This document shows positions 42,061 to 51,260 of a DNA stretch of 64,000 bases, one piece after another. The notes beneath the pieces were generated by a model. That model ran no database searches. It was not told the origin of the DNA and saw nothing but the letters and a program-made list of their open reading frames with translations. The stretch covers positions 5,393,501 through 5,457,500 of the forward strand of contig JAMJFZ010000818.1 in the NCBI GenBank assembly GCA_026225945.1, given 5' to 3'. The position numbers were made by a program, and so were the translations under genes. Positions within the stretch are counted from its first letter, which is position 1. Each line of letters starts with the position of its first letter. This DNA comes from Cricetomys ansorgei. Lineage: Eukaryota; Chordata; Mammalia; Rodentia; Nesomyidae.

Positions 42061-42540
42061 TATAGCCCAAGAGAAGTTTGGGACAATTCTGGCTTTTGGG
42101 TTGCTATTATCTATGTTGGGAAACACAAATGCTTACTTTTGATTTTGACCCTGATGGTGACAACACAGGCTTTTACTTTTTACTTTTTTTCCTCCTCCAC
42201 AGAGATTTTTAGAATTTTCTGTATGCTGCACTTTCAAAGAACAAAATTTAAATGTCACATGGTAGCCCTGATGTTAGGACAAGAATATCAACATTTCCTA
42301 TAGGAATAAAAAAGAGTGAGTACTTCAACTTAGGAAGGGGGGGGCTGCATAGCGAACTCCTCTGGGCCCTCCAACTTCTCACTCTGCCTGTCTGCAGGGA
42401 GGAGACTGTACGACATAGTCTCTAGGATGCCACTGCAGCTTCCGGAAGCATCCTCATAAACACACCCAGGGATGTGCTTTATGAGCGTCCTAGCCAGCTC
42501 ACATGTGGTCAGGTTGACAATCAAGATGAACTACTTCAGG
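42061..42540. other. Unassigned sequence
   Basis: No family recognised. A G-run ('gaaggggggggctgc') lies at 42335-42350. Confidence 0.35.
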
Positions 42541-42544
42541 TTAG

Positions 42545-42846
42545 CAAGACAGTTCATAAAAACACCCATCATGTAAGCCTGAGAAAGTCCATATTTTTTA
42601 AAAAAGCCAGAGATAGGGTACACATCTGTGATCCCAGCACTCCTCTGATGAAAGACGGGTCAGAGACAGCAGCATCACCTGGAAGCTTTTGGGCCAGTTA
42701 GCCTAACAGCAACACTGAGAAAGACTATCTCAACAAGATAAAAGGCAGAATGGTTCCCGGGATGGCCCTATGATCGCCACATGCACGCGCCGTGGCACCT
42801 GTGTGCCTGCAGCCCCACCCGCGGCCACACAGACACACATGCAAAA
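42545..42846 (+). mobile_element. RSINE1
   Basis: 'cagagatagggtacacatct', 'gtgatcccagcactcctctg', 'gggccagttagcctaacagc', 'agactatctcaacaagataa' and a tail with unusually many CpG sites ('cacgcgccgtggc', 'cacccgcggccac'). Confidence 0.75.
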
Positions 42847-43025
42847 GAGTAACTGCCTCATGCTCGGCCCTTCTATCCCAGCAAATTCTAAGTCCATCTG
42901 TGCATGTTGAGCGCACAGCCGTTGCACACAGGGGGCAGCGCGTGGGGAGAACTCTAAGCGGTGCGGCACAGTGACACAGGCTGAGGTGCCGACGGCGCGG
43001 ACACTCGCCTGTGCCACCACGCCTT
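42847..43025. promoter_or_regulatory. CpG-enriched patch with CTCF-like core (candidate)
   Basis: Contains clustered CpGs ('gcagcgcgtgg', 'gcggtgcggcac', 'gacggcgcggacactcgcc') in an otherwise depleted window. 42929-42939 'cagggggcagc' fits the core of the CTCF motif (YAGRKGGCRSY), although the left half is poor. Inference only; a decaying SINE or LTR could also leave such a patch. Confidence 0.3.
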
Positions 43026-43189
43026 GTGCAAGGGAGGCCTCCACAGGTCGTCCACTGTTGGGCACATCTGTACACTCTCCAGAGTTACATGTGACAGGGG
43101 GACGGACGGATGGTGCTTCCAGACCTTTCCTGTATTCTCTCATTTTTACACTCTTAAAAAAGTAAGAGCCTGCAATGTACAAAGAATCA

Positions 43190-43262
43190 CTGCTGATCTT
43201 CAGACTATCCCTTATGTGGGGAAACTGAAGTTCAGAGTGGCTGGCTACTAGACACAGAACGG
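43190..43262 (-). mobile_element. Possible MIR fragment
   Basis: 'cccttatgtggggaaactga', 'agttcagagtggctggctac' and 'tagacacagaac' are close to the reversed MIR core ('gaggaaactgaggcacagag'). Short and diverged. Confidence 0.5.
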
Positions 43263-43436
43263 CATCAGGAGAAGGTGTGGAATACCACAGGTCAGAGTGG
43301 TTCAGGGTTGGGGCGTCTCCATCAGGCCAGGCAGCTTTCTGATTGGTCGGGCTTATATTCTGATGGGTCAAGGGTTTGCTACTAAATGGAATTTGAGTCC
43401 ATGTCTCCCTAATCCCAAAAACTGAACCTTTGGTGG

Positions 43437-43640
43437 GGGCAGGATTTCTCAGAGCGCCGAGTGGCCTTAAACTCATTATATAACTGGGGATGACCTTGAA
43501 CTCCTGATCATCATGTCTCTACCTCTTCAGAGCTATAGGCGTGTGACATCAGGACAGGCTTCCGTGCTGCCGAGCATCAGAGTCAGGGGCTCCACCCATG
43601 CTAGGCAAGCAGTCTAATGACTGAGCCGCATCCCCGCCCC
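43437..43640 (-). mobile_element. B4 SINE, full length
   Basis: 'tggccttaaactcattatat', 'gatgaccttgaactcctgat', 'catcatgtctctacctcttc', 'gctaggcaagcagtctaatg' and 'actgagccgcatccccgccc' give the whole reversed element including the ID-like head. Confidence 0.9.
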
Positions 43641-44049
43641 AAAGCCCATGTTTTAACCGCATCACTTCAACAGTGAACAATTTGTCTCTGGATCTAAGAA
43701 GCAACAAGGTTTGAGGGTAAAACCAGTGGGAAGGGAGAGGGTGAGGAAAAGCCTTTCCTTGAAGCTAGAACAAATGATTCATTTGATATATCATGATATC
43801 ATCCTCATGGATAAAGAAATTGGGAACACTGGGTACAGCTCGAGATGCCAAAATGAAGGGACTCCAAGTCGGTCATCACATGACACTTCGCCTACATAAA
43901 TGGCACAGGGAAGGGCAGTCGATTCTCTTGATCAAGTGGCACCATGTTAAGAGGAAAAAAAAATATGAACTATCCACTACTCCTGCGAGAATCTTTCATT
44001 GGCCATTTAGGATCTGCTATGACAGGTCCATTTTGAGGCCTGAAATTGG

Positions 44050-44053
<4 letters not shown>
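43641..44053. other. Unassigned sequence
   Basis: No family recognised. Confidence 0.35.
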
Positions 44054-44099
<46 letters not shown>

Positions 44100-44364
44100 A
44101 CAAGTGTCTCTGCATACACAGAGGCCAGAGGAGGACATTGGATACCCTTCTCTATTTTTCTCCACCTTCTTCTTCTGAGACAGGGTCTCTCAGTGAGCCT
44201 GGAGCTAGGCTGGTGGCCAGCAAACCCAGGGATCCTCCTGTTTCTGCTCCACAGGGTGCCAGGTTTACAGGTGTGTAACCAACCGTCCCAAAGTTTTGCA
44301 TGCATTGTAGGGATTCAAACTCATGTAGCAAGTGCTCGTAATTCACTGAGCCGTCTCTCAGGCC
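44054..44364 (-). mobile_element. RSINE1 with (GT)n tail
   Basis: (GT)n at 44054-44097 is the reversed CA tail. 'gaggccagaggaggacattg', 'gagacagggtctctcagtga', 'gctaggctggtggccagcaa' and reversed head 'actgagccgtctctcaggcc' follow. Confidence 0.9.
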
Positions 44365-44624
44365 CATAGTCAGAATCTTAAAGTCTATAAGCATCTTAGG
44401 GTGTTGGGAGCTCTCAGTGGCCTCTGTTCTCACATTTCAAAAATTATAAAAATAACAACCAGAGTAAAAGGACTTCCTGGAACCGCTTCCTGTAAAAGCA
44501 TCTATTCATTTAAATCGGATGAGTGCTGAAACGGGGATTTTAATAGTGCATTCTTCTTGCTTTAGTCCCTGTTGTGGAGCGTCAATGTCTTCCACAATCG
44601 GAGTACTGCATTCGAAACAAAATT

Positions 44625-44795
44625 TAAAGGTGATATGGCTCAATGGGTAGAGGCACTTGTGAGCCCGAGGACCCGGGTTGCTTCCCAGGGACCCACATGG
44701 TGGAAGGAGGAGACTCTTTTTAAAGTTGCCCTTTGAACACATGATCCCCAACCTCCCCTCAAAATAAATAAATAAAGGTTAAAAAAAAAAGCAAG
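44625..44795 (+). mobile_element. B3 (B2-superfamily SINE)
   Basis: 'ggtgatatggctcaatgggt', 'gaggacccgggttgcttccc', 'gggacccacatggtggaagg' and 'aaaataaataaataaagg'. Confidence 0.85.
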
Positions 44796-44825
44796 AATTG
44801 AACATCAGATTTGGAAACTTGTTTC

Positions 44826-45135
44826 TTGGGCCTTGGAGACAGCACAGTGAGAAGAGCGTTAGCTTCGCAAGCCCAAGGACCTGGATTCGGAGCTGCAGAG
44901 CTCACAGAAGTGTGTGTCTAGAACCCCAATGTTGTGCAGAGTGTGGAAAACGGGTAGATATTGGGGGCTCTCTTTGCTAGCCAGTCTAGGGGAATCAGTG
45001 AACTCTAGGTTCAGTGAGAGAGCCTGTTTCCAAAACAAACAAGCCAACAAGGACTGAGGAAGACACCTGATTTTGACCTCTGACCTCCACACGTCCACAT
45101 GTCCACACATCCACAGGTACAAACAGACACACTGC
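44826..45135 (+). mobile_element. RSINE1, full length
   Basis: 'tgggccttggagacagcaca', 'caagcccaaggacctggatt', 'tgaactctaggttcagtgag', 'agcctgtttccaaaacaaac', 'gaggaagacacctgattttg' and a short CA tail. Confidence 0.88.
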
Positions 45136-46795
45136 CTTGTAGGTAGCAAAGAGACCATCAAGGCGGGGGATCAGATCATGTAGGCCCTCATGTCTTAGAC
45201 CCTTCCCCAGAGAACATTCTGGGGAGGAGATGAATGTCTAGCAGCTGGCTCAGGACGGGGACAACCAGAGCTGCCAGAGCAGGAGTATTCTTACGTAAGA
45301 AGGACTTGGCAGGTCTGGGGTCCTTTCCCTGCGGCGTGTTTGAGTCTCATGGGGTCACTTTGGCTTCAACTCCTGGACCCGAGTAGGAGAGCACCGATGA
45401 CTCTGACTTGGGAACTTCTGCCTCCCCCTGTCTCTGCCACAGCATCTTCTGGCTGATGCCTCCTTCCCGTCCCCAGTCCCCAATAACAGGAGACTTCCTG
45501 GGGATGTCCCCAGTCCCCAATAACAGGAGACTTCAAGGAAGCACACAGATAGCTGGAAAACTCTTGAGAAGTCCAGATGAGAGTAAGGTAGGAGCTACCC
45601 AGCCTCCTGAGGCAAAAGCATCCAGCTGCAAAAAAGGACCAGAAGGAAGAGACAGCTTCCAGTATGTGTCCTCTGACTTCCATGACCGGGAAGCGTCTCT
45701 CAATGAAGGGCTACCTGGGACTAAAGGGAAGGAGGGGAGTGAAGCTACAGGTAGATAGCAATATTCGTCGGCTGTGAACTTTCATTTCAGGAGCATCCTT
45801 CCTGCTGTTGAGAAGAAAGTTTCTGGGCAGCCTGCAGGCCAAGGGTACCCCTTGGATCCCTCAGAGAGTGGAGTGAGCAGCTGACTTGAAATCTAGAAAA
45901 ATCCAGATGGAGACAGTACTCCAGATAGCAACACCCAAGTGACTGTATGTCTGGGATAGACCTCTACCACTCAACAGAGGCCACTAGGGAGTTCATCCCT
46001 AGAAGTTGCAGTGAGCTGCCCAAGACCAGCTATGGGCCAGCGCAAGTGTGTGAAGCCCTAGAGAGCCCCCTTAAGAGCTAGTCAACATCTCAGGGCCACA
46101 GTTTCCAGCAGGAGCTCTTCTGAGTGGTGCAGGGCAAACTGTTGGGGATCCTAAGAAGGCACCCCCATATGCTGGCCGCAGGGAAGGCAACTGTAGCCCT
46201 TGCAGAATCTCTGCTCAGAGCCCCCATCCGACCTCCCTAAAAGAATGAGACTTGACTGTGTAGGAGGGATGGGAAAAACAACAACAAAACCAAGAGCTGA
46301 GGATGGAGAAAGGACAACTGAGTCCTTTTGGAGATGTAAGGGGTAAGTCTAGGGACTGTACTGAGGATGATGAACAGCTGCGGATGACGTGTGGGAAGCA
46401 GGGGTCAGAGCCCTTCCTTATAACATCGAGCCTTCTCCACGGTGCGGTGTACCAGCTGTCTGGTTACCGCGTGCTTCTTTTATCCCTGATAGCTGTCATT
46501 GTTCCCTGGCCACTGGCACGCAAGGTCAGCTACCTCAGCTCAGAAGAGGCAAAGAGCTGTAAAAATAACGAGGGGTGGCAATTACTTGATATATTAGAAC
46601 ACATTTATAGAACCAGAAAGTTAAGTTTAATACATCAAAACCCCATGGAAACCATGGTCTCTAGATTACAGTATCATTATGGAGTCTTAAAAGCGAGCTA
46701 TTATACGACTCTACATAAACTTGCCTGAGTGCTGACCGAGGCTGTGTTAAAGATAATGCATCATCACAGGCCTTGTGTTGCTTTCATTTCTACTT
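45136..46795. other. Unassigned unique sequence
   Basis: 1.66 kb with no transposon I can name. It holds a 37-bp tandem duplication (45471-45534). 46550-46790 is AT-rich ('ggtggcaattacttgatata', 'gagctattatacgactctac') and lies in an open frame of 141 codons from 46303; no domain is visible, so I favour non-coding DNA. Confidence 0.45.
45471..45534. repeat. 37-bp direct duplication
   Basis: A 27-base core beginning 'ccccagtccccaataacagg' at 45471 recurs perfectly at 45508. The ten bases between are 'ctggggatgt'. Perfect identity suggests a recent event. Confidence 0.95.
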
Positions 46796-46796
46796 A

Positions 46797-46990
46797 ATTT
46801 TTTTTTTTTTTGAGATGGGGTCTCGTGTAACTCAGGCTGACCTCAAGCTATGTAGCTAATAATTAGAGTCTCTTCCCTCTACCTCCCAAGTTCTGGGATT
46901 ACAGGCATCCCATCACCACGTCTGATTCATGCTATGCCGGGAATGGACCAGCCAGGCGCTATACCAACTGAGCCCGCATCCCCAGCTGCT
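46797..46990 (-). mobile_element. B4 SINE
   Basis: Poly(T) left end, 'gagatggggtctcgtgtaac', 'ctacctcccaagttctggga', 'ttacaggcatcccatcacca' and reversed head 'accaactgagcccgcatccc'. Confidence 0.9.
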
Positions 46991-47370
46991 CTATTTTCAA
47001 CAACAATGGCAGGATCCGTTTACCAGAGCCCTTCTCCATGCATTAGATAGATGATCCAAAAATAAATCCACGAGGTGTTTTTCTGTTTGTTTTTAATTTG
47101 TAATTCTCAGAGAGCAATAAATATCAGATGACATTTCTTTCAAATAAAACAATTTAAATGGCATTTCCATTCGCTACCCTGTGGGAGTGAGAAGGAACGG
47201 ATATGTTATTTGTTAAAGGTTGCAGGCAATGTGTTAGGTTGCCTTTTAATTTAAGTGTACACTTTAGCCCCCACCTTTTGCCGGACAGTGAGGTATTCCC
47301 ACATGCAAGTGATTGACTGCCCGAGAGAGCCAAGGTGCTCTCAAAATTTTAACTTCCTAAAACTTAGAGA
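46991..47370. other. AT-rich unassigned sequence
   Basis: 'ttttaatttgtaattctcag', 'gagcaataaatatcagatga', 'aaaacaatttaaatggcatt'. No repeat family; possible ancestral non-coding DNA. Confidence 0.4.
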
Positions 47371-47373
47371 AGC

Positions 47374-47600
47374 AGCAGGGCTGCTGGAGACGCAGCTCAG
47401 TTGGTAGAGCACTGGTCTAGAGTGTACTAGGCCCCGGGCTCCACCCACAGCACTACATAGATCTGAGTGGTAATACACACTGTAATCCAGCTGTCACGGA
47501 GGTGGGGCTGGGAGGCTTAGGAGTTCAAAGTCATTCGGGGCTACATAACGAGTTCAAGGCCAGGAACTAGGGAGATTTTTATCTCAAAGCAAAATACCAA
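47374..47600 (+). mobile_element. B4 SINE, full length
   Basis: ID-like head 'gctgctggagacgcagctca' with 'gttggtagagcactggtcta', then 'cggaggtggggctgggaggc', 'ggagttcaaagtcattcggg' and 'gagttcaaggccaggaacta'. Confidence 0.9.
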
Positions 47601-47837
47601 ATGAGCCATTTTCTGACACCTAAGAAAAAGGAAAACTATAGCTTCCTTGTGGCAGCAGAGGGGTTTGGAATGTGGTCCACTGGGAAAGGAGACACTGGAG
47701 GGGGAGGAGCTGTGATCAGAGCCCGGAGAGGCAGTGGCATCTAAAAGACTCAGTCAGTCACCATGTGTCCTTCTGGGTTTGCTGTCTTGATTGCGGCCTC
47801 ACTGATGTCAAAAGGAGTGCTGTATTGTCTTCCACTT

Positions 47838-47892
47838 TGAAAAGAAAGAACAAGAAGGAAAGAGAGAAGAAAAGGAAAGAAAAGAAAAACAG
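47838..47892. repeat. Purine tract (GA-rich)
   Basis: Plus strand almost wholly A and G ('gaaaagaaagaacaagaagg' and on). Mirror symmetry is weak. Confidence 0.85.
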
Positions 47893-48215
47893 ACACACGG
47901 ACAATTGCAATTTACAAAGCCCTGGAGCTAAGTAGAAACCCTTCTACAGAATCCTCAAAATTAGCTTGTTTTCTTGAATGGGAAATGTCAATCAACTTTC
48001 TATCTTCCTTCCATATTACTGCTGTCTAATGATGTAAAGGAGTGATTTGCATTTTCTCACACAGAGTAATGATACTGTACACACCATTTATTCTGCTCAG
48101 AATATTAGGCTACAAAAAGAAGCAATGAAGATGTTTCTCATGCAGAAGGTAATGAAGGTGCCTAGGAAACCCAATATTTCTCTCTCCATTTCCTCCCTCC
48201 CTCTCTCCCCTCTCT
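47893..48215. other. Unassigned sequence
   Basis: AT-rich unique DNA, ending in a short (TCCC)n lead-in to the microsatellite. Confidence 0.35.
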
Positions 48216-48216
<1 letters not shown>

Positions 48217-48253
<37 letters not shown>

Positions 48254-48518
48254 GGCCAATCTCAGGTGTCCTTCCTCAATTGCTCCCAACCCTGCTTTTT
48301 GAGACCGGGTGTCTCGTTGGTCTAGAGTGCACTGATTGATCTAGGCAAGCTGGCTAGCAAGCCACAGGCATCCTCCTGTCTCCATCTCCATAGTGCTGAG
48401 ATTACAAATACAAATCACCACTTCTGCTTTTCTGACATGGGTCCTGGAGGGTCAGAGCTCAAATCCGCATTATTTGGGTGGCGAGAACATCAACCACTGA
48501 GCCACCTCTCCAGGACCT
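48217..48518 (-). mobile_element. RSINE1 with (TG)n tail
   Basis: (TG)n at 48217-48251, then 'aatctcaggtgtccttcctc', 'gagaccgggtgtctcgttgg', 'gatctaggcaagctggctag' and reversed head 'actgagccacctctccagga'. Confidence 0.9.
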
Positions 48519-48644
48519 GGGAAACGCTATAAAGGGCAGCCTACAGAGCCACCTGAGTGCATGTCACAGGTAAGCAGTATGCCGTAGTTTACAAATATGA
48601 TACACACGTGTCAGTTTCTAGAAAGGCTCATGTCTAAAATCAGG

Positions 48645-48801
48645 AAGGAAGCCTAGAATGTTTGTCTATGTCACCCTAGCTACTCAGGGAGCTGAAGCAC
48701 GGGGATTATTGGGGATTGTGAGTTCAAAGCCTGCTTTGACTATGAAGCAAGTTACAGACTAGCCTGGGCAACTTAGTGAGATCTGAGACCCTGTCTCAGA
48801 A
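48645..48801 (+). mobile_element. B4 right part, interrupted by B1
   Basis: 'cactatagc'-like start, 'ctactcagggagctgaagca', 'gtgagttcaaagcctgcttt', 'gagatctgagaccctgtctc'. The B1 target 'ctgtctcagaa' is at 48791-48801 and again at 49004-49014. Confidence 0.75.
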
Positions 48802-49003
48802 TTTTGTTTTATTTTACTTATTTTATTTTATTTATTTATTTTGGTTTTTCAAGACAGGATTTCTCTGTTGTAACTCTGGCTGTCCTGGAACTCACTCTGT
48901 AGACCAGGCTGGCCTCAAACTCACAGAGATCCGTTTGTCTCTGCCTCCTGAGTGCTGGGATTAAAGGCGTGCTCCACCACCACCCCGGCCCTGGCTCTTG
49001 GCT
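48802..49003 (-). mobile_element. B1 SINE with perfect target duplication
   Basis: Left T-rich tail with (TTTA) units, 'caagacaggatttctctgtt', 'gtaactctggctgtcctgga', 'gtagaccaggctggcctcaa', 'gagtgctgggattaaaggcg'. The 11-base target duplication is perfect. 'ccaccaccaccccggcc' at the head is a form seen in non-Mus murids and cricetids. Confidence 0.94.
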
Positions 49004-49027
49004 CTGTCTCAGAACTTTTTAAAGAGG

Positions 49028-49115
49028 GTGGGGCCCTGGGGGTGGAGCTTAGCAGTAGAGCACTTGCCTGGCATGTGAAGTCTGTCTGGGTTCAGTCAGG
49101 AGCACTGCAAATAAA
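49028..49115 (+). mobile_element. ID-type SINE head
   Basis: 'gtggagcttagcagtagagc', 'acttgcctggcatgtgaagt', 'ggttcagtcaggagcactgc' and a short A-rich end with AATAAA. Matches the tRNA-Ala-like ID/B4 head. Confidence 0.75.
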
Positions 49116-49860
49116 TGCACAATAAAAACTGTACAATAAAGAGTGAGTTCTTGTGGAAGACAATTACAGACGAAAGAAGCGGGCTTGACCGCAGCAGCGG
49201 ACATTTTGTCACCGGGCTGCGGGGATGCTCATCTGTTTCATTTTATCTAATAGTAATGCAAATTATGTTTCCAACAAAAACAGCAAACTTATTAACCAGA
49301 TGTCACCCAGTGTGGAAAGCCGATGTTGATAAGGTGGCTTTCTTCTCCCATTTCTGTTTTAATAAACCCTCGTCCTCTGTGGAACGCTTTAATCTCATTA
49401 TATCAAGGGTCCGAGGGATGGTATTTAATAATCACAGGGCTTCCTGCAGAGAAACAGCCCCACCCGCTCCTCAGGTCCCCGAAGTCACTAGGACAGACAC
49501 ACATGTGCATTCTCAGAATCGATGACTGCTGACAGGTTTATCTGTTGTCTATTAATAAACAATGAATGGGAGCCCTCCCCTGGGTGCCATTAGGCTCTTG
49601 GTTATATTTCCCTGTGACTTATAGGCTGACCTCTGACTCGGTGGATCGGAGAATTTCTCTGAACTTTGCTCACCTCTCAGACTCAACCCTTTAACACAGA
49701 GGCTAAGTATGCCAGGATTAACATTCCGCTAAACGTCCACACCAGAATCACTCCTGAGTTATGACATGCAGTTTTATGAGAGACTTTATGCAATGCATGT
49801 ACTCCGATCATCTCCAGAAGGTTATAAAGGATAAGTAGTCGTTTGACAGAAATGATATTC
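49116..49860. promoter_or_regulatory. Unique sequence, candidate conserved non-coding element
   Basis: No repeat identified in 745 bp, in contrast to its neighbours. 49253-49262 holds the POU octamer ATGCAAAT within 'tagtaatgcaaattatg'. TAAT cores are frequent ('ctattaataaacaatg', 'gtatttaataatcacagg'). A 136-codon frame (49115-49525) crosses it without a domain. Regulatory function is inferred only. Confidence 0.35.
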
Positions 49861-49865
49861 TCCCT

Positions 49866-49925
49866 TCCAGGAAAGAGAGGGAGGAGAAGAGGAAGAGGAG
49901 AAGGAGGAAATTAAAGAAGATGTCA
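49866..49925. repeat. Purine tract (GGA/GAA-rich)
   Basis: 'gagagggaggagaagaggaa' and on, almost all purine for 55 bases. Confidence 0.9.
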
Positions 49926-50124
49926 CTGTAAAGAGAAACAGATGCACAGCTAAGGAACAATATCTAACAAATGAGACAGTCCTAAAAAAGAGTCAAGATT
50001 AAAGAAGACAAAAATGAAAAGAAACTACCCATATACTCCCTTGAAACTGTAGAATACATTAAAGGATAGAAAGTTATAGTTTAATTTTTTTAAATATCTT
50101 TTAATCAAAGTGTGACTGTTATGT

Positions 50125-50500
50125 CTGCCTAGAATGGCCCAGTGAGGGGCTGGGGTGTGGCTCAGTGGTAGAGCACCTGCCTAGAATCCCCCAGTGAGGG
50201 GCTGGGGTGTGGCTCAGGGGCTGGGGTGTGGCTCAGTGGTAGAGCACCTGCCTAGAATCCCCCAGTGAGGGGCTGGGGTGTGGCTCAGTGGTAGAGCCCC
50301 TGCCTAGAATCCCCCAGTGAGGGGCTGGGGTGTGGCTCAGTGGTAGAGCACCTGCCTAGAATCCCCCAGTGAGGGGCTGAAGTGTGGCTCAGTGGGGGAG
50401 CACCTGCCTAGAATCCCCCAGTGAGGGGCTGGGGTGTGGCTCAGTGGGGGAGCACCTGCCTAGAATCCCCCAGTGAGGGGCTGGGTGTGGCTCAGAGTTA
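50125..50500 (+). repeat. 52-bp tandem array derived from an ID-type SINE head
   Basis: Six full units and partial ones. 'gtggtagagc' or 'gtgggggagc' begins at 50165, 50236, 50288, 50340, 50392 and 50444. The last five are exactly 52 bp apart. A 19-base extra copy of 'ggggctggggtgtggctca' sits near 50195-50235. The two final units share the change 'ggtag' to 'ggggg', showing local spread of variants. Same monomer as 36048-36410, opposite strand. Confidence 0.95.
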
Positions 50501-50885
50501 GCTTGAGACTGGTGAAGGTCAGTCTTTATCTCACTGAAACCCAGCATGATAAGATCATACCTCTCTCTGTTTGATTAAACCTCGCTTCCCTGACTCTCAG
50601 GTCATCACTTGGAGTAATGTGACTTTCCATTAGCCCTGGGAATGAAGAGCCACACCCACACATGGCCCTTCTGCCAGAATCATAGAGCGGGTTAGGAGGT
50701 GGCTACTCCCAGCTGCCCAAGGCTGGGCAGGGAGGCCAGTGTAACCAGGGGAACAGCGACTGTGGACAGCAGGCCTGCCTCTCTCAGCAACCCAGCTCTC
50801 AAGATGAGTGGGATCAAATTTAGATTCTCTAGCTTAGATTCAGAAGTGTTTGGTTCTGACACTGTAGAGACCGGATAAGCTAAAG
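50501..50885. other. Unassigned sequence
   Basis: No family recognised between the array and the DNA transposon. Confidence 0.35.
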
Positions 50886-51095
50886 CAGAGGTTCTCAACC
50901 TTTGGGTCTCAACCCCTTCTGAAGTGGGGACGGGGCCTAAAGGACCCTTTCACCAGATATTTACATTATGAATTATAACAGTAGCTAAAAGTACAGTTAT
51001 GAAGTTGCAACAAAAATAATTTTATGGTTGGGGGTCAACACAGCATGGGGAACTGTAGAAAAGGGTGGTAGAATTAGGAAGGTTGAGAACCACTG
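50886..51095 (+). mobile_element. hAT-Charlie MITE (URR1-like)
   Basis: Terminal inverted repeats CAGAGGTTCTCAACC and GGTTGAGAACCACTG bound 210 bp. 'ggggacggggcctaaaggac', 'ttacattatgaattataaca' and 'ataattttatggttgggggt' match the rodent URR1 interior. Non-autonomous, with no transposase. The flanking 8-mers are too worn to prove a target duplication. Confidence 0.9.
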
Positions 51096-51109
51096 GTTAG
51101 AGAGTTCCT

Positions 51110-51260
51110 GGGCCCAACTGTCCCTCTTCCCAGTGTGGCCACATTGAATACCTCTGCTTCCTCTGCTTTCCACCATTTCTCGTCTGTTTCATCGGGGGAC
51201 TGAGGTTGGAACCTGGGGCCTTGCTCATCAGTGTTGCGGCCTCGGTAAGAGCTCAGGTAA
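51110..51260 (+). mobile_element. ERV LTR-like segment, family A copy 3
   Basis: 'cccaactgtccctcttccca', 'gtggccacattgaatacctc', 'ctctgctttccaccatttct' and 'gggggactgaggttggaacc' match the R/U5-like part of 26385-26680 and 33085-33520. 'ctcggtaagagctcaggtaa' just downstream is splice-donor-like. Confidence 0.55.

Noticed and set aside
42730..43476. Longest open frame, 248 codons, minus strand
   Set aside because: It begins in a B4, ends in an RSINE1 and crosses a MIR-like piece. GC-rich text with few stops explains the length; no domain is visible.
50125..50500. Regular direct repeats resembling a CRISPR array
   Set aside because: The units are contiguous with no unique spacers, and the DNA is mammalian. 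It is a minisatellite.
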